Source: Alphaproteobacteria bacterium
GTDB lineage: Bacteria > Pseudomonadota > Alphaproteobacteria > UBA8366 > GCA-2717185
Length of the DNA: 64,000 bases
Direction of reading: 5' to 3'
Assembly: GCA_040905865.1 (NCBI GenBank)
Contig: JBBDQU010000046.1
Span: 44,475-108,474, forward strand
Shown: one piece after another, positions 16,226 through 27,332 of the stretch
Numbering within the stretch: the stretch's first letter is position 1
How the letters are laid out: each line of letters begins with the position of its first letter
Translations under genes and position numbers: made by a program
The notes under the pieces: generated by a model
The model's input: the letters and a program-made list of their open reading frames with translations, nothing else
Databases searched by the model: none
What the model was told of the DNA's origin: nothing

Positions 16226-16600
16226 ATGGACGAGAACGATATCAAAGGATTCAATTTCGGCAGCCTGAAAGTACAGGAACGCACGGTCCGTACCGGATTC
16301 TGGTCAAAAATCAGGCATGCCGCCGGGCGGATCGATTTCGCGCGCGAAGCGGTCGCGGCCTGGTATTGCGCCACCGATCCGCAGACTCCCGTCCGCGTGA
16401 AGGCCATCCTGATCGGCGCGCTGGCCTATTTCGTCATGCCGGCGGATATCATCCCGGACATCATTTTGAGCCTTGGCTTTACAGATGACGCCGCCGTGTT
16501 CTGGGCCGCGTGGCAAGCGGTCAGCGGCCATATCCAGGACCGGCACCGGGACCGCGCCGCCAGGGCGCTGGAATACCAGACGCCGGAAGACATCGGCTAG
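16226..16600 (+). CDS. YkvA family (DUF1232) protein
   Basis: A 124-residue protein with the DUF1232 core ALAYFVMPADIIPDIILSLG near residues 70-90 (the P-D--PD signature), forming a short hydrophobic hairpin that probably touches the membrane. ATG 16226 follows a CCTT-containing leader. Function is unknown for the family. It stands alone between the SDR gene (divergent) and acetoacetyl-CoA synthetase gene. Confidence 0.82.
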   Translation: MDENDIKGFNFGSLKVQERTVRTGFWSKIRHAAGRIDFAREAVAAWYCATDPQTPVRVKAILIGALAYFVMPADIIPDIILSLGFTDDAAVFWAAWQAVSGHIQDRHRDRAARALEYQTPEDIG

Positions 16601-16659
16601 ATTTATAGGAAGTGGCCGGGTAAAACTCCAGAATTGCGTATTTCACCGGGAGAGCAACC

Positions 16660-18615
<1,956 letters not shown>

Positions 18616-18640
18616 GCGGATTTCGAGGGGGAGAGTTTCG

Positions 18641-19564
18641 ATGCGGATTGCAATCATGGGAACCGGCGGTATCGGCGGCTATTACGGGGCGCGCCTGGCC
18701 CAGCATGGCCATGACGTGGTGTTCGTCGCGCGCGGCGCCCATCTGGCGGCGATGCGTAAGGATGGCCTGCAGATAAAGGACCGGAAGGGCGATTTCGCCA
18801 TCGACCCGGTGCAGGCGACCGACGACGTGTCGAGTATCGGACAGGTCGATGTGGTGCTGCTCTGCGTCAAACTGTATGATACCGAATCCGCCGCGGCGCT
18901 GGTCAAACCGCTGCTCGGCCCCGATTCCGTCGTCGTGACCCTGCAGAACGGGGTAGAAGCACCCGATATCGTCGCCAGGGTTATCGGCCCGGGGCGCACC
19001 ATTGGCGGCGCGGCCTATATTTCCTCGACCATAGAGGCGCCGGGCGTCATCCGCCACAACAACGATCTGGCCCGTATCGATATCGGCGAACCGGACGGCC
19101 CGGTCAGCGAGCGGGTGCGGAACCTCGCCGAAACCTTCACCGCCGCCGGATTCACGACCAACGCGGTCGACGATATGGCCGCGTTGCTCTGGACCAAGTT
19201 CGTGCTGCTTGCCTCCAACAGCGGCATGGCGTCGCTGACGCGCCAGGACAGCGGCGCCTTCATCGGCGATCCGGCCATCGAGCTTGTCTGGCGCCGCGCA
19301 CTGGCGGAAACCGCCGCGGTGGGCCGCGCGAAAGGCGTTTCCCTGGACGACAATATCGTGGAGAACTGCGTCAAATGGGTGAAGGACAACCCGCCGATCA
19401 AACCGTCCATGCTGGTCGATCTGGAGCGCGGCCGAAAGCTGGAGCTGGACTGGCTGACCGGCACGATCCACCGGCTGGGTCTGGAAACCGGCGTGCCGAC
19501 GCCAACGCATGACACGATCTACGCCGCGCTGCATCCCTTTGTGAAGGGCGCGCCGGCGATGTAG
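18641..19564 (+). CDS. panE: 2-dehydropantoate 2-reductase family protein
   Basis: A 307-residue ketopantoate reductase family enzyme. The Rossmann motif [14 protein letters not shown] at residues 5-18 binds [13 protein letters not shown] includes the conserved lysine and [19 protein letters not shown] the catalytic-domain signature. ATG 18641 follows a GGGGGAGAG ribosome-binding site. Other members reduce related 2-oxoacids, and alphaproteobacteria carry several paralogues, so the role in pantothenate synthesis is likely but unproven. Confidence 0.85.
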   Translation: MRIAIMGTGGIGGYYGARLAQHGHDVVFVARGAHLAAMRKDGLQIKDRKGDFAIDPVQATDDVSSIGQVDVVLLCVKLYDTESAAALVKPLLGPDSVVVTLQNGVEAPDIVARVIGPGRTIGGAAYISSTIEAPGVIRHNNDLARIDIGEPDGPVSERVRNLAETFTAAGFTTNAVDDMAALLWTKFVLLASNSGMASLTRQDSGAFIGDPAIELVWRRALAETAAVGRAKGVSLDDNIVENCVKWVKDNPPIKPSMLVDLERGRKLELDWLTGTIHRLGLETGVPTPTHDTIYAALHPFVKGAPAM

Positions 19565-19568
19565 ACAA

Positions 19569-19829
19569 TCAGAAATCGACGCAGCGGCCGGATTTTTCCC
19601 AGTCACCGTAGCGGGTCGGCTCCAGCCCCCTGGGGCCGCCGATTTCCGCCGGCGGCTGACCCTCCCGGGCGGCCGCCTGGCGGGCCGCCTCGCCGGCTTT
19701 CTCGGCCTTCAGCTCCGCGTTACGCTTGGCATCGACCTTGTCCGCCGGATCGACCGGCAACGGCGCATCCGCGGCCGCCGTGCGCGGATTAAGCGCCTTT
19801 TCGCGCAGCGTATCGAACAGATTACCCAT
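19569..19829 (-). CDS. DUF1674 protein, succinate dehydrogenase assembly factor 4-like
   Basis: An 86-residue small protein. The C-terminus [22 protein letters not shown] carries the conserved DUF1674/SDHAF4 motif ([13 protein letters not shown]), a family implicated in binding flavinylated SdhA during complex II assembly. The middle is charged and Ala-rich, probably disordered. ATG 19829 has GGAG nine bases upstream. It is divergent from htpX, an arrangement common in alphaproteobacteria. Confidence 0.85.
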   Translation of the reverse strand: MGNLFDTLREKALNPRTAAADAPLPVDPADKVDAKRNAELKAEKAGEAARQAAAREGQPPAEIGGPRGLEPTRYGDWEKSGRCVDF

Positions 19830-19898
19830 TACCGTCTCCTCGCTCTTGAAGCCGTGTTCGCCAAGAGCAACATATGCGCCGCAAGGAGAAACGCCAAG

Positions 19899-20759
19899 AT
19901 GAACTACGCAAAGACTGCCATATTGCTCGCCGCGATGACGGCGCTGTTCCTCGGCTGCGGTTACATGATCGCGGGCGAGGGCGGGATGCTGATCGCCCTG
20001 GTCATCGCGCTGGGGATGAATTTCTTCGCCTACTGGAATTCGGACACGATGGTGCTGCGCATGTATGGCGCCCGGCAGGTGAACGAACGCTCGGCCCCGG
20101 CGCTGTACGGCACGGTCGCCCAGCTGGCGCGGGCCGCGAACCTGCCCATGCCCAAGGTATTCATCATCGAAAATCCCCAGCCCAACGCCTTCGCCACCGG
20201 CCGCAACCCGGAAAACGCCTCCGTCGCCGCGACGACGGGGCTGTTGCGCCTGCTGAGCCAGGAGGAAATCGCCGGCGTCATGGCGCATGAACTGGCCCAT
20301 GTGAAGAACCGAGACACGCTGATCATGACGATCACCGCGACCATAGCGGGCGCGCTGTCCATGCTGGCGACGTTCGCCATGTTTTTCGGCAACAACCGCA
20401 ACAATCCGCTGGGCATCGTCGGCGTGCTTCTCGTCGCGATCCTGGCGCCGATCGGCGCATCGATCGTGCAGATGGCGATCAGCCGCAGCCGCGAATACGA
20501 GGCGGACCGCATCGGCGCGGAAATCTGCGGACGTCCCCTGTGGCTCGCCGCCGCGCTGGAAAAATTGCAGCTTGGCGCCGAGCGCATCGACAACGAAGCG
20601 GCGGAACGCAACCCGGCGACCGCGCATCTGTTCATCGTGAACCCGCTGCACGCCCATGCCGCCGACAGCCTGTTTTCGACCCATCCCAGCACGGCAAACC
20701 GGGTACGGCAGTTGCGCGAAATGGTCCGCGTCACCGGTCCCTGGAGCGCGGTGGCTTGA
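19899..20759 (+). CDS. htpX: Membrane zinc metalloprotease HtpX
   Basis: A 286-residue M48 protease of membrane-protein quality control. Two N-terminal helices (residues 7-23 and 29-45) precede the zinc site HELAH at 130-134; two more helices lie at about 147-190, followed by [11 protein letters not shown] with the third zinc ligand. The conserved tail [14 protein letters not shown] is present. ATG 19899 is preceded by GCAAGGAG. Length is normal. Confidence 0.95.
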   Translation: MNYAKTAILLAAMTALFLGCGYMIAGEGGMLIALVIALGMNFFAYWNSDTMVLRMYGARQVNERSAPALYGTVAQLARAANLPMPKVFIIENPQPNAFATGRNPENASVAATTGLLRLLSQEEIAGVMAHELAHVKNRDTLIMTITATIAGALSMLATFAMFFGNNRNNPLGIVGVLLVAILAPIGASIVQMAISRSREYEADRIGAEICGRPLWLAAALEKLQLGAERIDNEAAERNPATAHLFIVNPLHAHAADSLFSTHPSTANRVRQLREMVRVTGPWSAVA

Positions 20760-20848
20760 AGGCGCACCATTCTTTTCATCTGATCCGCGCCTCTGACCGC
20801 CGCAATCTTGAATTGCCCTGACGGAAGCGGCGGGATAGGACTGGCGGC

Positions 20849-22129
20849 GTGAACAAACCGGACCCCCGAACCGCCGCCTTCGAGCTGTTGCTGGCCATCC
20901 TGGATGACAAGCGGCCGCTGGACGATGCGCTGGCGACGCAGCCCGGACTGAAGGGCATGACCCCGCGCGACCGCGCGCTGGCGCGGCTGCTGACCGCGAC
21001 CGTGCTGCGGCGCATGCCGGAACTGGACGCCATGATCGCCCCCCTGTTGAACAGGCCGCTGCGCGGACAGGCGCGGAAGGTCCAGAACCTGCTGCGGCTC
21101 GGCGCGGCCCAGTTCATCTTTCTGGACACCCCGGCGCATGCGGTGGTCGCCACTACGGTCGCCGCCGCGCAATCCAGCGGACAGCGCGCCTATAAGGGGC
21201 TGATCAACGCCGTACTGCGCAGGCTGACCCGCGAAGGCGCGGTCCGCGCCGACAATCCGGCGCAGCGCAATACCCCGGAATGGCTGTGGGAGAACTGGCT
21301 TGCCGCCTATGGGGCCGAAACGGCGACGGCCATCGCCGAAGCGCATCTGGGCGAAGCGTCGCTCGACATTACCGTGAAATCCGACCCGGCCCTGTGGGCC
21401 GAACGGCTGGAAGCGGAACTGCTGCCGACCGGCTCCCTGCGCCGGGCCGCCGGCGGCGATATCCGCGAACTTCCCGGATTCAAGGACGGCGCCTGGTGGG
21501 TGCAGGACGCGGCCGCCGCGCTGCCGGCAACGCTGCTGCGCCCCGCGCCCGGACAGGCAATCGTCGATCTGTGTGCGGCGCCCGGCGGCAAGACCGCACA
21601 ACTCGCCGCGGCGGGCGCGGACGTCCTTGCGGTCGATATCTCCGAAAAACGGATGAAACAGGTCGCGGAAAACCTGCAGCGCCTGCAGTTGAATGCCCGG
21701 CTGACCGTGGCCGACGCGGCCGAATGGGAACCCCCGTCGCCAGTCGATGCTGTGCTGCTGGACGCGCCGTGTTCCGGCACCGGCACGATCCGGCGGCATC
21801 CGGATATCGCGCGGCTGAAACAGCCGGGCGATATCGACCGGATGAGCGCCATCCAGGACAGGCTGCTGGCGCGCGGCGCGGATATGCTGCGGCCGGGCGG
21901 CGTCCTGGTCTACGCCACCTGCTCGCTGCAGCCCGAGGAAGGCCCGCTCCGGATCGAAAAACTGCTGGCCGGCGGCGCGCCGCTGGAACGGAATCCCGTG
22001 ACGGAATCGGAAATTCCGTCGCTCGAATCGGCGATTACGGCCGCGGGCGAGGTCCGCACCCTGCCGTCGCACTGGGCGGCCCGCGGCGGGATCGACGGCT
22101 TTTTCATTGCCCGACTGCGGCGAATCTGA
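20849..22129 (+). CDS. rsmB: 16S rRNA (cytosine967-C5)-methyltransferase
   Basis: A 426-residue RsmB. The N-terminal NusB-like domain (about 1-140, RALARLLTATVLRRM and YKGLINAVLRRL) is followed by the SAM-dependent methyltransferase with DLCAAPGGKTAQLA, the catalytic DAPCSGTGTIRRHPD and YATCSLQPEE (the two active cysteines). It modifies C967 of 16S rRNA. The start is GTG 20849. The gene belongs to the usual alphaproteobacterial rsmB-rpe-heparinase-purH order. Confidence 0.94.
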   Translation: MNKPDPRTAAFELLLAILDDKRPLDDALATQPGLKGMTPRDRALARLLTATVLRRMPELDAMIAPLLNRPLRGQARKVQNLLRLGAAQFIFLDTPAHAVVATTVAAAQSSGQRAYKGLINAVLRRLTREGAVRADNPAQRNTPEWLWENWLAAYGAETATAIAEAHLGEASLDITVKSDPALWAERLEAELLPTGSLRRAAGGDIRELPGFKDGAWWVQDAAAALPATLLRPAPGQAIVDLCAAPGGKTAQLAAAGADVLAVDISEKRMKQVAENLQRLQLNARLTVADAAEWEPPSPVDAVLLDAPCSGTGTIRRHPDIARLKQPGDIDRMSAIQDRLLARGADMLRPGGVLVYATCSLQPEEGPLRIEKLLAGGAPLERNPVTESEIPSLESAITAAGEVRTLPSHWAARGGIDGFFIARLRRI

Positions 22130-22171
22130 AGCTTCCCGGATTGCGGCTTGCGCGAATTTGGCGAATTCACT

Positions 22172-22233
22172 ATAGCACATCAGGGTTAACCGGAACCGCG
22201 ACAGGTTCCATTTAATCCTGTGAAGGTGCTATA
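22172..22233. repeat. Imperfect palindrome of about 62 bp
   Basis: Left arm ATAGCAC-ATCAGGGTTAA-CGGAACC and right arm GGTTCC-TTTAATCCTGTGAAGGTGCTAT pair as an imperfect hairpin around GCGACA. It starts with the same TATAGC-CATCAGG block seen at 4366-4380. It fills the space between rsmB and rpe together with the next repeat. Confidence 0.55.
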
Positions 22234-22245
22234 TCTTCAATAAGA

Positions 22246-22309
22246 TAGATCAGATTCACATGGTGGCTGGATCGCCACGGGCGATTCCAGCAAGCCATGA
22301 CCTGATCTA
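22246..22309. repeat. Dispersed imperfect palindrome, family B, copy 2
   Basis: Bounded by perfect inverted ends TAGATCAG (22246-22253) and CTGATCTA (22302-22309) with inner arms ATGGTGGCTGGATCGCC and GCGATTCCAGCAAGCCATG. It matches the copy at 4370-4429. It ends about ten bases before the rpe start codon, so a folded hairpin would affect the rpe leader. Confidence 0.7.
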
Positions 22310-22319
22310 GGAACATGGC

Positions 22320-22985
22320 ATGCAGAAAACCGTTAGAATTTCTCCTTCGATCCTGTCGGCGGATTTCGCGAAGCTTGGCGAAGAAGTGCGCGCCATCGAC
22401 GAAGCCGGGGCCGATTTCATCCATATCGACGTCATGGACGGGCATTTCGTGCCCAACCTGACCATCGGCCCGGACGTGGTGAAGGCGTTGCGGCCGCACA
22501 GCGACAAGCCGTTCGACGTGCATCTGATGATTTCCCCGGTCGATCCCTATATCGAAGCCTTCGCCCGCGCCGGCGCGAATATCCTGACGGTGCATCCCGA
22601 AGCGGGCGCCCACCTGCACCGCACCATCCAGGTTATAAAGGACCATGGCTGCAAGGCAGGCGTCGCGCTCAATCCCGCAACCCCGGTCAGCGTCCTGGAT
22701 CACCTGCTGGGCGATATCGACCTCGTGCTCGTGATGAGCGTCAACCCCGGCTTCGGCGGCCAGAAATTCCTTTTCTCGCAATGCGACAAGATCCGTGAAA
22801 TCCGCCGCCGGATCGACGAAACCGGCCGGAGCATCGATCTGGAAGTCGATGGCGGCGTCAATGACGGTACGGTCGCCGATGTCGTCGCCGCCGGGGCCGA
22901 CCTGCTGGTCGCCGGCACTGCCGCCTTCAAGGGCGGGCCGGCCGCCTATGCCGGTAATATCCGCCGCCTCAAGGGTCAGAACTGA
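22320..22985 (+). CDS. rpe: Ribulose-phosphate 3-epimerase
   Basis: A 221-residue TIM-barrel enzyme interconverting ribulose-5-phosphate and xylulose-5-phosphate. The start [42 protein letters not shown] and [11 protein letters not shown] carry the metal and catalytic residues of the family. ATG 22320 lies right after a palindromic repeat that abuts the leader. The heparinase-like gene follows after 8 bp. Confidence 0.95.
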   Translation: MQKTVRISPSILSADFAKLGEEVRAIDEAGADFIHIDVMDGHFVPNLTIGPDVVKALRPHSDKPFDVHLMISPVDPYIEAFARAGANILTVHPEAGAHLHRTIQVIKDHGCKAGVALNPATPVSVLDHLLGDIDLVLVMSVNPGFGGQKFLFSQCDKIREIRRRIDETGRSIDLEVDGGVNDGTVADVVAAGADLLVAGTAAFKGGPAAYAGNIRRLKGQN

Positions 22986-22993
22986 CCGGTGCA

Positions 22994-24676
22994 ATGATGA
23001 GCCAACCGCTGCGTGGCAAAGCTGCATGGTCTTCGTTTCGGCGCCGAATTTACGGCACGGTATTCGCGACGCCGCTTTATGGCGTGACCCTGCTGCACCG
23101 CAACCCGGCGCAACTGGCCAATGTGCCGCCGGACACATGGCCCGGCGACGCCAACCGTGGCGCGGCGATACTGGGCGGCGCCTTTACGCTCGCCGGAATC
23201 CATATTCGGCCGGAACTGTCGCCCTGGGATGAAACGGATGCCGATCCGTCGTGGCGCGAAGCCCTGCACGAGTTCCTGTGGCTGCGCGACCTGCGTGCGC
23301 TGGGCGGCGACGATGCCCGCCGCTGCGCCCGCAACCTGACCGAAGAATGGCTGGAACGGCATGATTCCTGTTCCGGCCCGGCCTGGCGCGCCGATGTCAT
23401 CGGCCGGCGGCTGACCGCCTGGGCGGCGCATTACAAGCTGTTTTTCGCCAGCGCCCCGGATGAAATGCGCCTGCAGCTGCTGGCCAGCATGGCGCGCCAG
23501 GCGCGGCATCTCGGGCGGGTCGCCGCGCGGGAAACAGACGGGATGCGGCGGCTCGCCGCCATCAAGGGGCTGCTCTATGCCGGCATGGGCCTGCCCGGCG
23601 AAATGCCCCTTTTCGTCCGGGCCGTTGGATTGTTGGAAGACGAACTGACCTGGCAGATCACCGGCGATGGCAGTCATGTCGAACGCAGCCCGGCGGGACA
23701 GCTTGTCCTGCTGCGCGATCTGGTCGACATGCGCGCCGCGCTGAGCGCCGCTCGCCAGGAGCCCCTGGCGCTGCTGGGCGATGCCATTGTTCGTGCCGCC
23801 GCCATGCTGTGTTTTTTCCGCCACGGCGATGGCGGGCTGGCGAATTTCAATGGCGGCGGCGAGGCCGACCCGACCATCATCGACCTCGTCCTGGCCCAGG
23901 CCGACGCCCGCGAACGGCCCGCGCGAAGCGCCCCGCACAGCGGCTTCGAGCGCCTTTCCGCCGGAAAGCTGCTGGTCATCGCGGATGCGGGCCTGCCAGC
24001 GCCACCGGGCCTCGACCGGGGCGCCCACGCGGGCGCCCTGTCCTTCGAGGCGAGCTACGGCAAGGAACGGCTGATCGTGAATTGCGGCGCCTCGCTGGCC
24101 AGCGGGCCGGACTGGCGCCATGCCGCGCGCGCCACGGCCGCACATTCCACACTCACGATCGAGGACATGAATTCCAGCGAAATCCGCCCGAACGGGTCAC
24201 TGGGCCGGCGGCCGGAACATGTCACGGCCGAACGCGAACAGACCGACGGCAATGTCTGGCTGTCTATGAGCCATGACGGCTACGCGGCGCCCTTCGGATT
24301 GATCCACCGCCGCCGGATATACATGGCGGCATCGGGCGACGAATTGCGCGGCGAGGACAGCCTGATCCCCGCGGAACGCAGAATCGCCGAAGGCACTGCC
24401 GGCGAACCGGACAATCGGGCCTTTGCCATCCGATTCCATATTCACCCGGCGGCGCGCGCTTCGCTGGCGCAGGACGGCACCGCCGTGTTCCTGCGCCTGC
24501 CCAGCGGCGTCGGCTGGCGGCTGCGGGTCGGCGGCGCCAAGGTCGACCTGACGGAAAGCATGTATTTCGGCGGCAACGAAGCCCGGCGGACACAACAGAT
24601 CGTCCTGTCGGGACGGACCGGTCCGGCGACGACAACGATCAAATGGGCGCTGCGCCGGGAAGGCGCTCAAAAATGA
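22994..24676 (+). CDS. Heparinase II/III family protein
   Basis: A 560-residue protein with an N-terminal alpha-toroid (residues about 60-330, including WREALHEFLWLRDLRALGG) and a C-terminal beta-sandwich beginning near residue 380 (HSTLTIEDMNSSE), as in heparinase II/III lyases. No signal peptide is evident, and alphaproteobacterial members next to rsmB and purH are of unknown substrate. It ends 12 bp from the convergent nucleotide-sugar dehydrogenase gene. Confidence 0.85.
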   Translation: MMSQPLRGKAAWSSFRRRIYGTVFATPLYGVTLLHRNPAQLANVPPDTWPGDANRGAAILGGAFTLAGIHIRPELSPWDETDADPSWREALHEFLWLRDLRALGGDDARRCARNLTEEWLERHDSCSGPAWRADVIGRRLTAWAAHYKLFFASAPDEMRLQLLASMARQARHLGRVAARETDGMRRLAAIKGLLYAGMGLPGEMPLFVRAVGLLEDELTWQITGDGSHVERSPAGQLVLLRDLVDMRAALSAARQEPLALLGDAIVRAAAMLCFFRHGDGGLANFNGGGEADPTIIDLVLAQADARERPARSAPHSGFERLSAGKLLVIADAGLPAPPGLDRGAHAGALSFEASYGKERLIVNCGASLASGPDWRHAARATAAHSTLTIEDMNSSEIRPNGSLGRRPEHVTAEREQTDGNVWLSMSHDGYAAPFGLIHRRRIYMAASGDELRGEDSLIPAERRIAEGTAGEPDNRAFAIRFHIHPAARASLAQDGTAVFLRLPSGVGWRLRVGGAKVDLTESMYFGGNEARRTQQIVLSGRTGPATTTIKWALRREGAQK

Positions 24677-24688
24677 CCTGCTGCCGGA

Positions 24689-25942
24689 TCACAGCGACCA
24701 GTAGCGGAACGCCGTCGAGCCGGCCTGGTCGCGCCAGATTCCCTTGACGTCCGCCGCAAATCCGCCCGGCGCCAGCAATTCCTCCAGCCGCAGCGTCCGG
24801 TATGTATCGTGCGCTACCGTACCGACGACGCAGTCATAGCCACTGCCGATCTCGGCAATCAGTTCGAGGCTGTAAAGCCGCTTCGCCACCGCCGGATCGG
24901 CCATCGGGTCGTGCACGCGGACATCATGCCCCGCCGACGCCAGGCGCCTGGCGATGTCGGGGCTTTGCGAATTGCGCAGGTCCGGCACGTTTTCCTTGAA
25001 TGTCAGGCCCAGCAGCAGGATTTTCGACGGTCCGGACAGTTGCGCGGCGACCCGGTCGGCGACAAAGCGGCTCATGCTGTCGTTGATCCGGCGACCGGCC
25101 AGGATGACTTCCGGGTCGTGGTTCGCCGCCTTGGCCGCATGCGCCAGGTAATAGGGATCGACGCCGATGCAATGGCCGCCGACCAGCCCCGGCGTGAAAC
25201 CGAGGAAATTCCACTTCGTCGACGCGGCCGCCAGTACATCGTGGACCGACAGGTTCATGCGATCGAAAATCATCGCGACTTCGTTGATAAAGGCAATGTT
25301 GATGTCCCGCTGGGCGTTCTCGATGACCTTCGCCGCTTCGGCGGTGCGGATATCGGCCGCCACGAAGATATCGCCGCCATTCACCTTGCCGTAAACCGCA
25401 CCGAGGCGCGCGGCAATTTCGGGCGTCTGCCCCGCGACAACCTTGGTAATGGTGTCGATCCGGTGGGCGCGGTCGCCGGGATTGATCCGTTCCGGCGAAT
25501 AGCCGAGGAAGAAATCGCGGCCGCATTCCAGCCCGGACGCGGCGGCCAGCGCCGGACCGCAGACATCCTCGGTCACGCCGGGATAGACGGTGCTTTCGAA
25601 AACGACGATAGCGCCCGGCCGCATTGCCCTGCCGACGATTCCGGCGGCCGATTCCAGAGCGCCCAGATCCGGCTGCCGGTCGTCATCCACAGGCGTCGGC
25701 ACGGCAACAATATAGATGTCGCGGCCCCGGATTACGGCTTCATCGCGGGTCAGCGCCAGTGACGACGCACGCAGGGCTGGCGAATCGATTTCGCCGGTAC
25801 GGTCGTTTCCCGCCCGCAGCGCCTCGATTCGTCCCGCGTCGATATCGAATCCGACAGTGTCGAAATGCCGGGCCAGCGCGACCGCGAGCGGCAGACCGAC
25901 ATAACCGAGGCCGATCACGGCAAGTCTAGGGTTTTCCGGCAT
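24689..25942 (-). CDS. Nucleotide-sugar dehydrogenase (TviB/WbpO-like UDP-HexNAc 6-dehydrogenase)
   Basis: A 417-residue NAD-dependent four-electron dehydrogenase making a UDP-uronate. The Rossmann start VIGLGYVGLPLAVALA (8-23) and YSPERINPGD are typical of the UDP-N-acetyl-galactosamine/mannosamine dehydrogenase branch. The catalytic cysteine lies in GGHCIGVDPYYLA near residue 257, and LGLTFKENVPDLRNS forms the C-terminal UDP-binding domain. It probably supplies a uronic acid for the adjacent polysaccharide cluster and is divergent from its regulator. UDP-glucose dehydrogenase is less likely from the motif pattern. Confidence 0.9.
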   Translation of the reverse strand: MPENPRLAVIGLGYVGLPLAVALARHFDTVGFDIDAGRIEALRAGNDRTGEIDSPALRASSLALTRDEAVIRGRDIYIVAVPTPVDDDRQPDLGALESAAGIVGRAMRPGAIVVFESTVYPGVTEDVCGPALAAASGLECGRDFFLGYSPERINPGDRAHRIDTITKVVAGQTPEIAARLGAVYGKVNGGDIFVAADIRTAEAAKVIENAQRDINIAFINEVAMIFDRMNLSVHDVLAAASTKWNFLGFTPGLVGGHCIGVDPYYLAHAAKAANHDPEVILAGRRINDSMSRFVADRVAAQLSGPSKILLLGLTFKENVPDLRNSQSPDIARRLASAGHDVRVHDPMADPAVAKRLYSLELIAEIGSGYDCVVGTVAHDTYRTLRLEELLAPGGFAADVKGIWRDQAGSTAFRYWSL

Positions 25943-26042
25943 TTACGGGCTTTCCAGGCGCGCCTGCGGGTGTGCGAAGCGGGTCCTGACTAGCCTCTCG
26001 GCGGGCAATCTGTCAACCGTGCAAGTGATTGACTCATAGGGC

Positions 26043-26100
26043 GTTCATGAATTGAACCTTGACGTTCACAAACTGAACGCAGTACGTTCGCGGCGTGAAC
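26043..26100. promoter_or_regulatory. Three GTTC-N7-GAAC dyads upstream of the winged-helix regulator
   Basis: GTTC-N7-GAAC occurs at 26043-26057, 26064-26078 and 26086-26100, with spacing of 21 and 22 bp. The first two extend to perfect GTTCA-N5-TGAAC dyads. The third overlaps the GTG start codon. A TTGACG (26059-26064) and TACGTT (26083-26088) with an 18-base spacer form a possible promoter covered by the dyads. This looks like an autoregulatory operator array between the divergent dehydrogenase and regulator genes. Confidence 0.6.
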
Positions 26101-26805
26101 ACGCAGCAGATTACGGACCGGTTTATGGCGCCCAAGGGTACAGCCGACAGTGCGCAGGACGGCGACACGGAAATCACGCTGGGCCTGCTGAACGCGGTGC
26201 AGGAAAACAGCGCCGTCACGCAGCGTTCGATGGCCAGCGACCTTGGCATCGCGCTGGGCCTGGCCAACACCTATCTGAAGCGCTGCGTGCGCAAGGGGCT
26301 GATCAAGGTCAGCCAGATTCCGCCGAACCGCTACGCCTATTACCTGACACCGAAGGGATTCAGCGAAAAATCGCGCCTGACGACGGAATACCTGTCATCG
26401 TCCTTCACCTTCTTTCGCCGCGCGCGCGGCCAGTGCGGCGACCTGCTGGAATACTGCGCCGCCCGGAAGTGGCAGCGGATCGCCCTGGCGGGCCGCAGCG
26501 AACTGGCGGAAATCGCGACGCTCTGCGCCATCGAGCGCAATATCCGGCTGGCCGGCCTGATCGATACCGGCCAGATTGCCGCGCCGGGCCGAAAAGGCGA
26601 ACCGGTGCCGGCGGAGTTCGCCGGGCTGACGGTCGTGTCCCTGTCCCGGAAAATCTCCGATCTCGACGCCGTCATCGTGACGGATCTGCAGATTCCGCAG
26701 GCGGTCTTCGACAGGCTGGCGACGGAGTTTCCCGCCGAACGTATCCTCACGCCGCCCCTGCTGCGCATCCTGCGCGAGAATGCGCCAATGGACAGCGCAT
26801 CATGA
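26095..26805 (+). CDS. Winged-helix transcriptional regulator of the polysaccharide cluster
   Basis: A 236-residue protein. Residues about 28-100 form a winged helix (TLGLLNAVQENSAVTQRSMA, LGLANTYLKRCVRKGLIKV, YYLTPKGFSEK) like EPS-associated MarR-type regulators. Residues 105-225 are not part of that family and look like a small alpha/beta domain (RIALAGRSELAEIATLCAI, VIVTDLQIPQ), perhaps ligand-binding. The start is GTG 26095, or ATG 26125; neither has a good ribosome-binding site, and the predicted transcription start nearly coincides with the GTG. Its stop overlaps the NusG-like gene (ATGA). Confidence 0.75.
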   Translation: MNTQQITDRFMAPKGTADSAQDGDTEITLGLLNAVQENSAVTQRSMASDLGIALGLANTYLKRCVRKGLIKVSQIPPNRYAYYLTPKGFSEKSRLTTEYLSSSFTFFRRARGQCGDLLEYCAARKWQRIALAGRSELAEIATLCAIERNIRLAGLIDTGQIAAPGRKGEPVPAEFAGLTVVSLSRKISDLDAVIVTDLQIPQAVFDRLATEFPAERILTPPLLRILRENAPMDSAS

Positions 26806-27305
26806 AACGCTGGTACGTGGTCTATACGCGCACCGGGATGGAGCGCATGGCGCAGGGGCACCTGGAACGGCAGGGGTTTACGACCTATCTGCCGCGCCGC
26901 CGCAAGGAGAGGCGGCATGCACGGCGCGTCGATTCGGTCCTCGTGCCTTTTTTCCCGCGCTACCTGTTCGTTGCCTTCGATATTGAAAAGGACCCCTGGC
27001 GGTCGGTAAACGGCACCTGGGGCGTGTCTTACCTGGTCGGCGCGGGCGACACGGTTTCTGCCGTCCCTGAAGGCGTCATCGAATCGATCCAGGAGCGGGA
27101 GAACGCCGAAGGCCTGATCGAAATCGAGGAGGCGCCGCCATTCGCACCGGGCGAGGTCGTGGAAATCACGCGCGGCGCGCTGGTCGCGCAGACCGGCATT
27201 TTCAAATGCGCCAACGACAACCAGCGGGTCACCCTGCTGCTGAGCCTGTTGGGCCGCGAAATGGAAATAAACGTGCCGGCGAATACCGTCCGCGGCTATG
27301 GCTAG
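26802..27305 (+). CDS. NusG-like transcription antitermination factor (RfaH family)
   Basis: A 167-residue specialised NusG paralogue. The NGN domain WYVVYTRTGMERMAQGHLERQ is followed by YLPRRRKERRHARRVDSVLVPFFPRYLFV, then WGVSYLVGAGD and a KOW-like C-terminal domain (FAPGEVVEITRGALVAQTGIF). RfaH-type proteins load on RNA polymerase at long operons for surface polysaccharides. Its place in this cluster, translationally coupled to the regulator, supports the same job. Confidence 0.88.
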   Translation: MKRWYVVYTRTGMERMAQGHLERQGFTTYLPRRRKERRHARRVDSVLVPFFPRYLFVAFDIEKDPWRSVNGTWGVSYLVGAGDTVSAVPEGVIESIQERENAEGLIEIEEAPPFAPGEVVEITRGALVAQTGIFKCANDNQRVTLLLSLLGREMEINVPANTVRGYG

Positions 27306-27332
27306 CGGATACGCCGCACGATATAACGCCGC

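Noticed and set aside
20030..22180. Long minus-strand frame opposite htpX and rsmB
   Set aside because: Shadow; composition typical of antisense high-GC frames and no recognisable domain.
26043..26100. LexA (SOS) boxes
   Set aside because: Alphaproteobacterial LexA sites are direct repeats GTTC-N7-GTTC; here the second half is inverted (GAAC).
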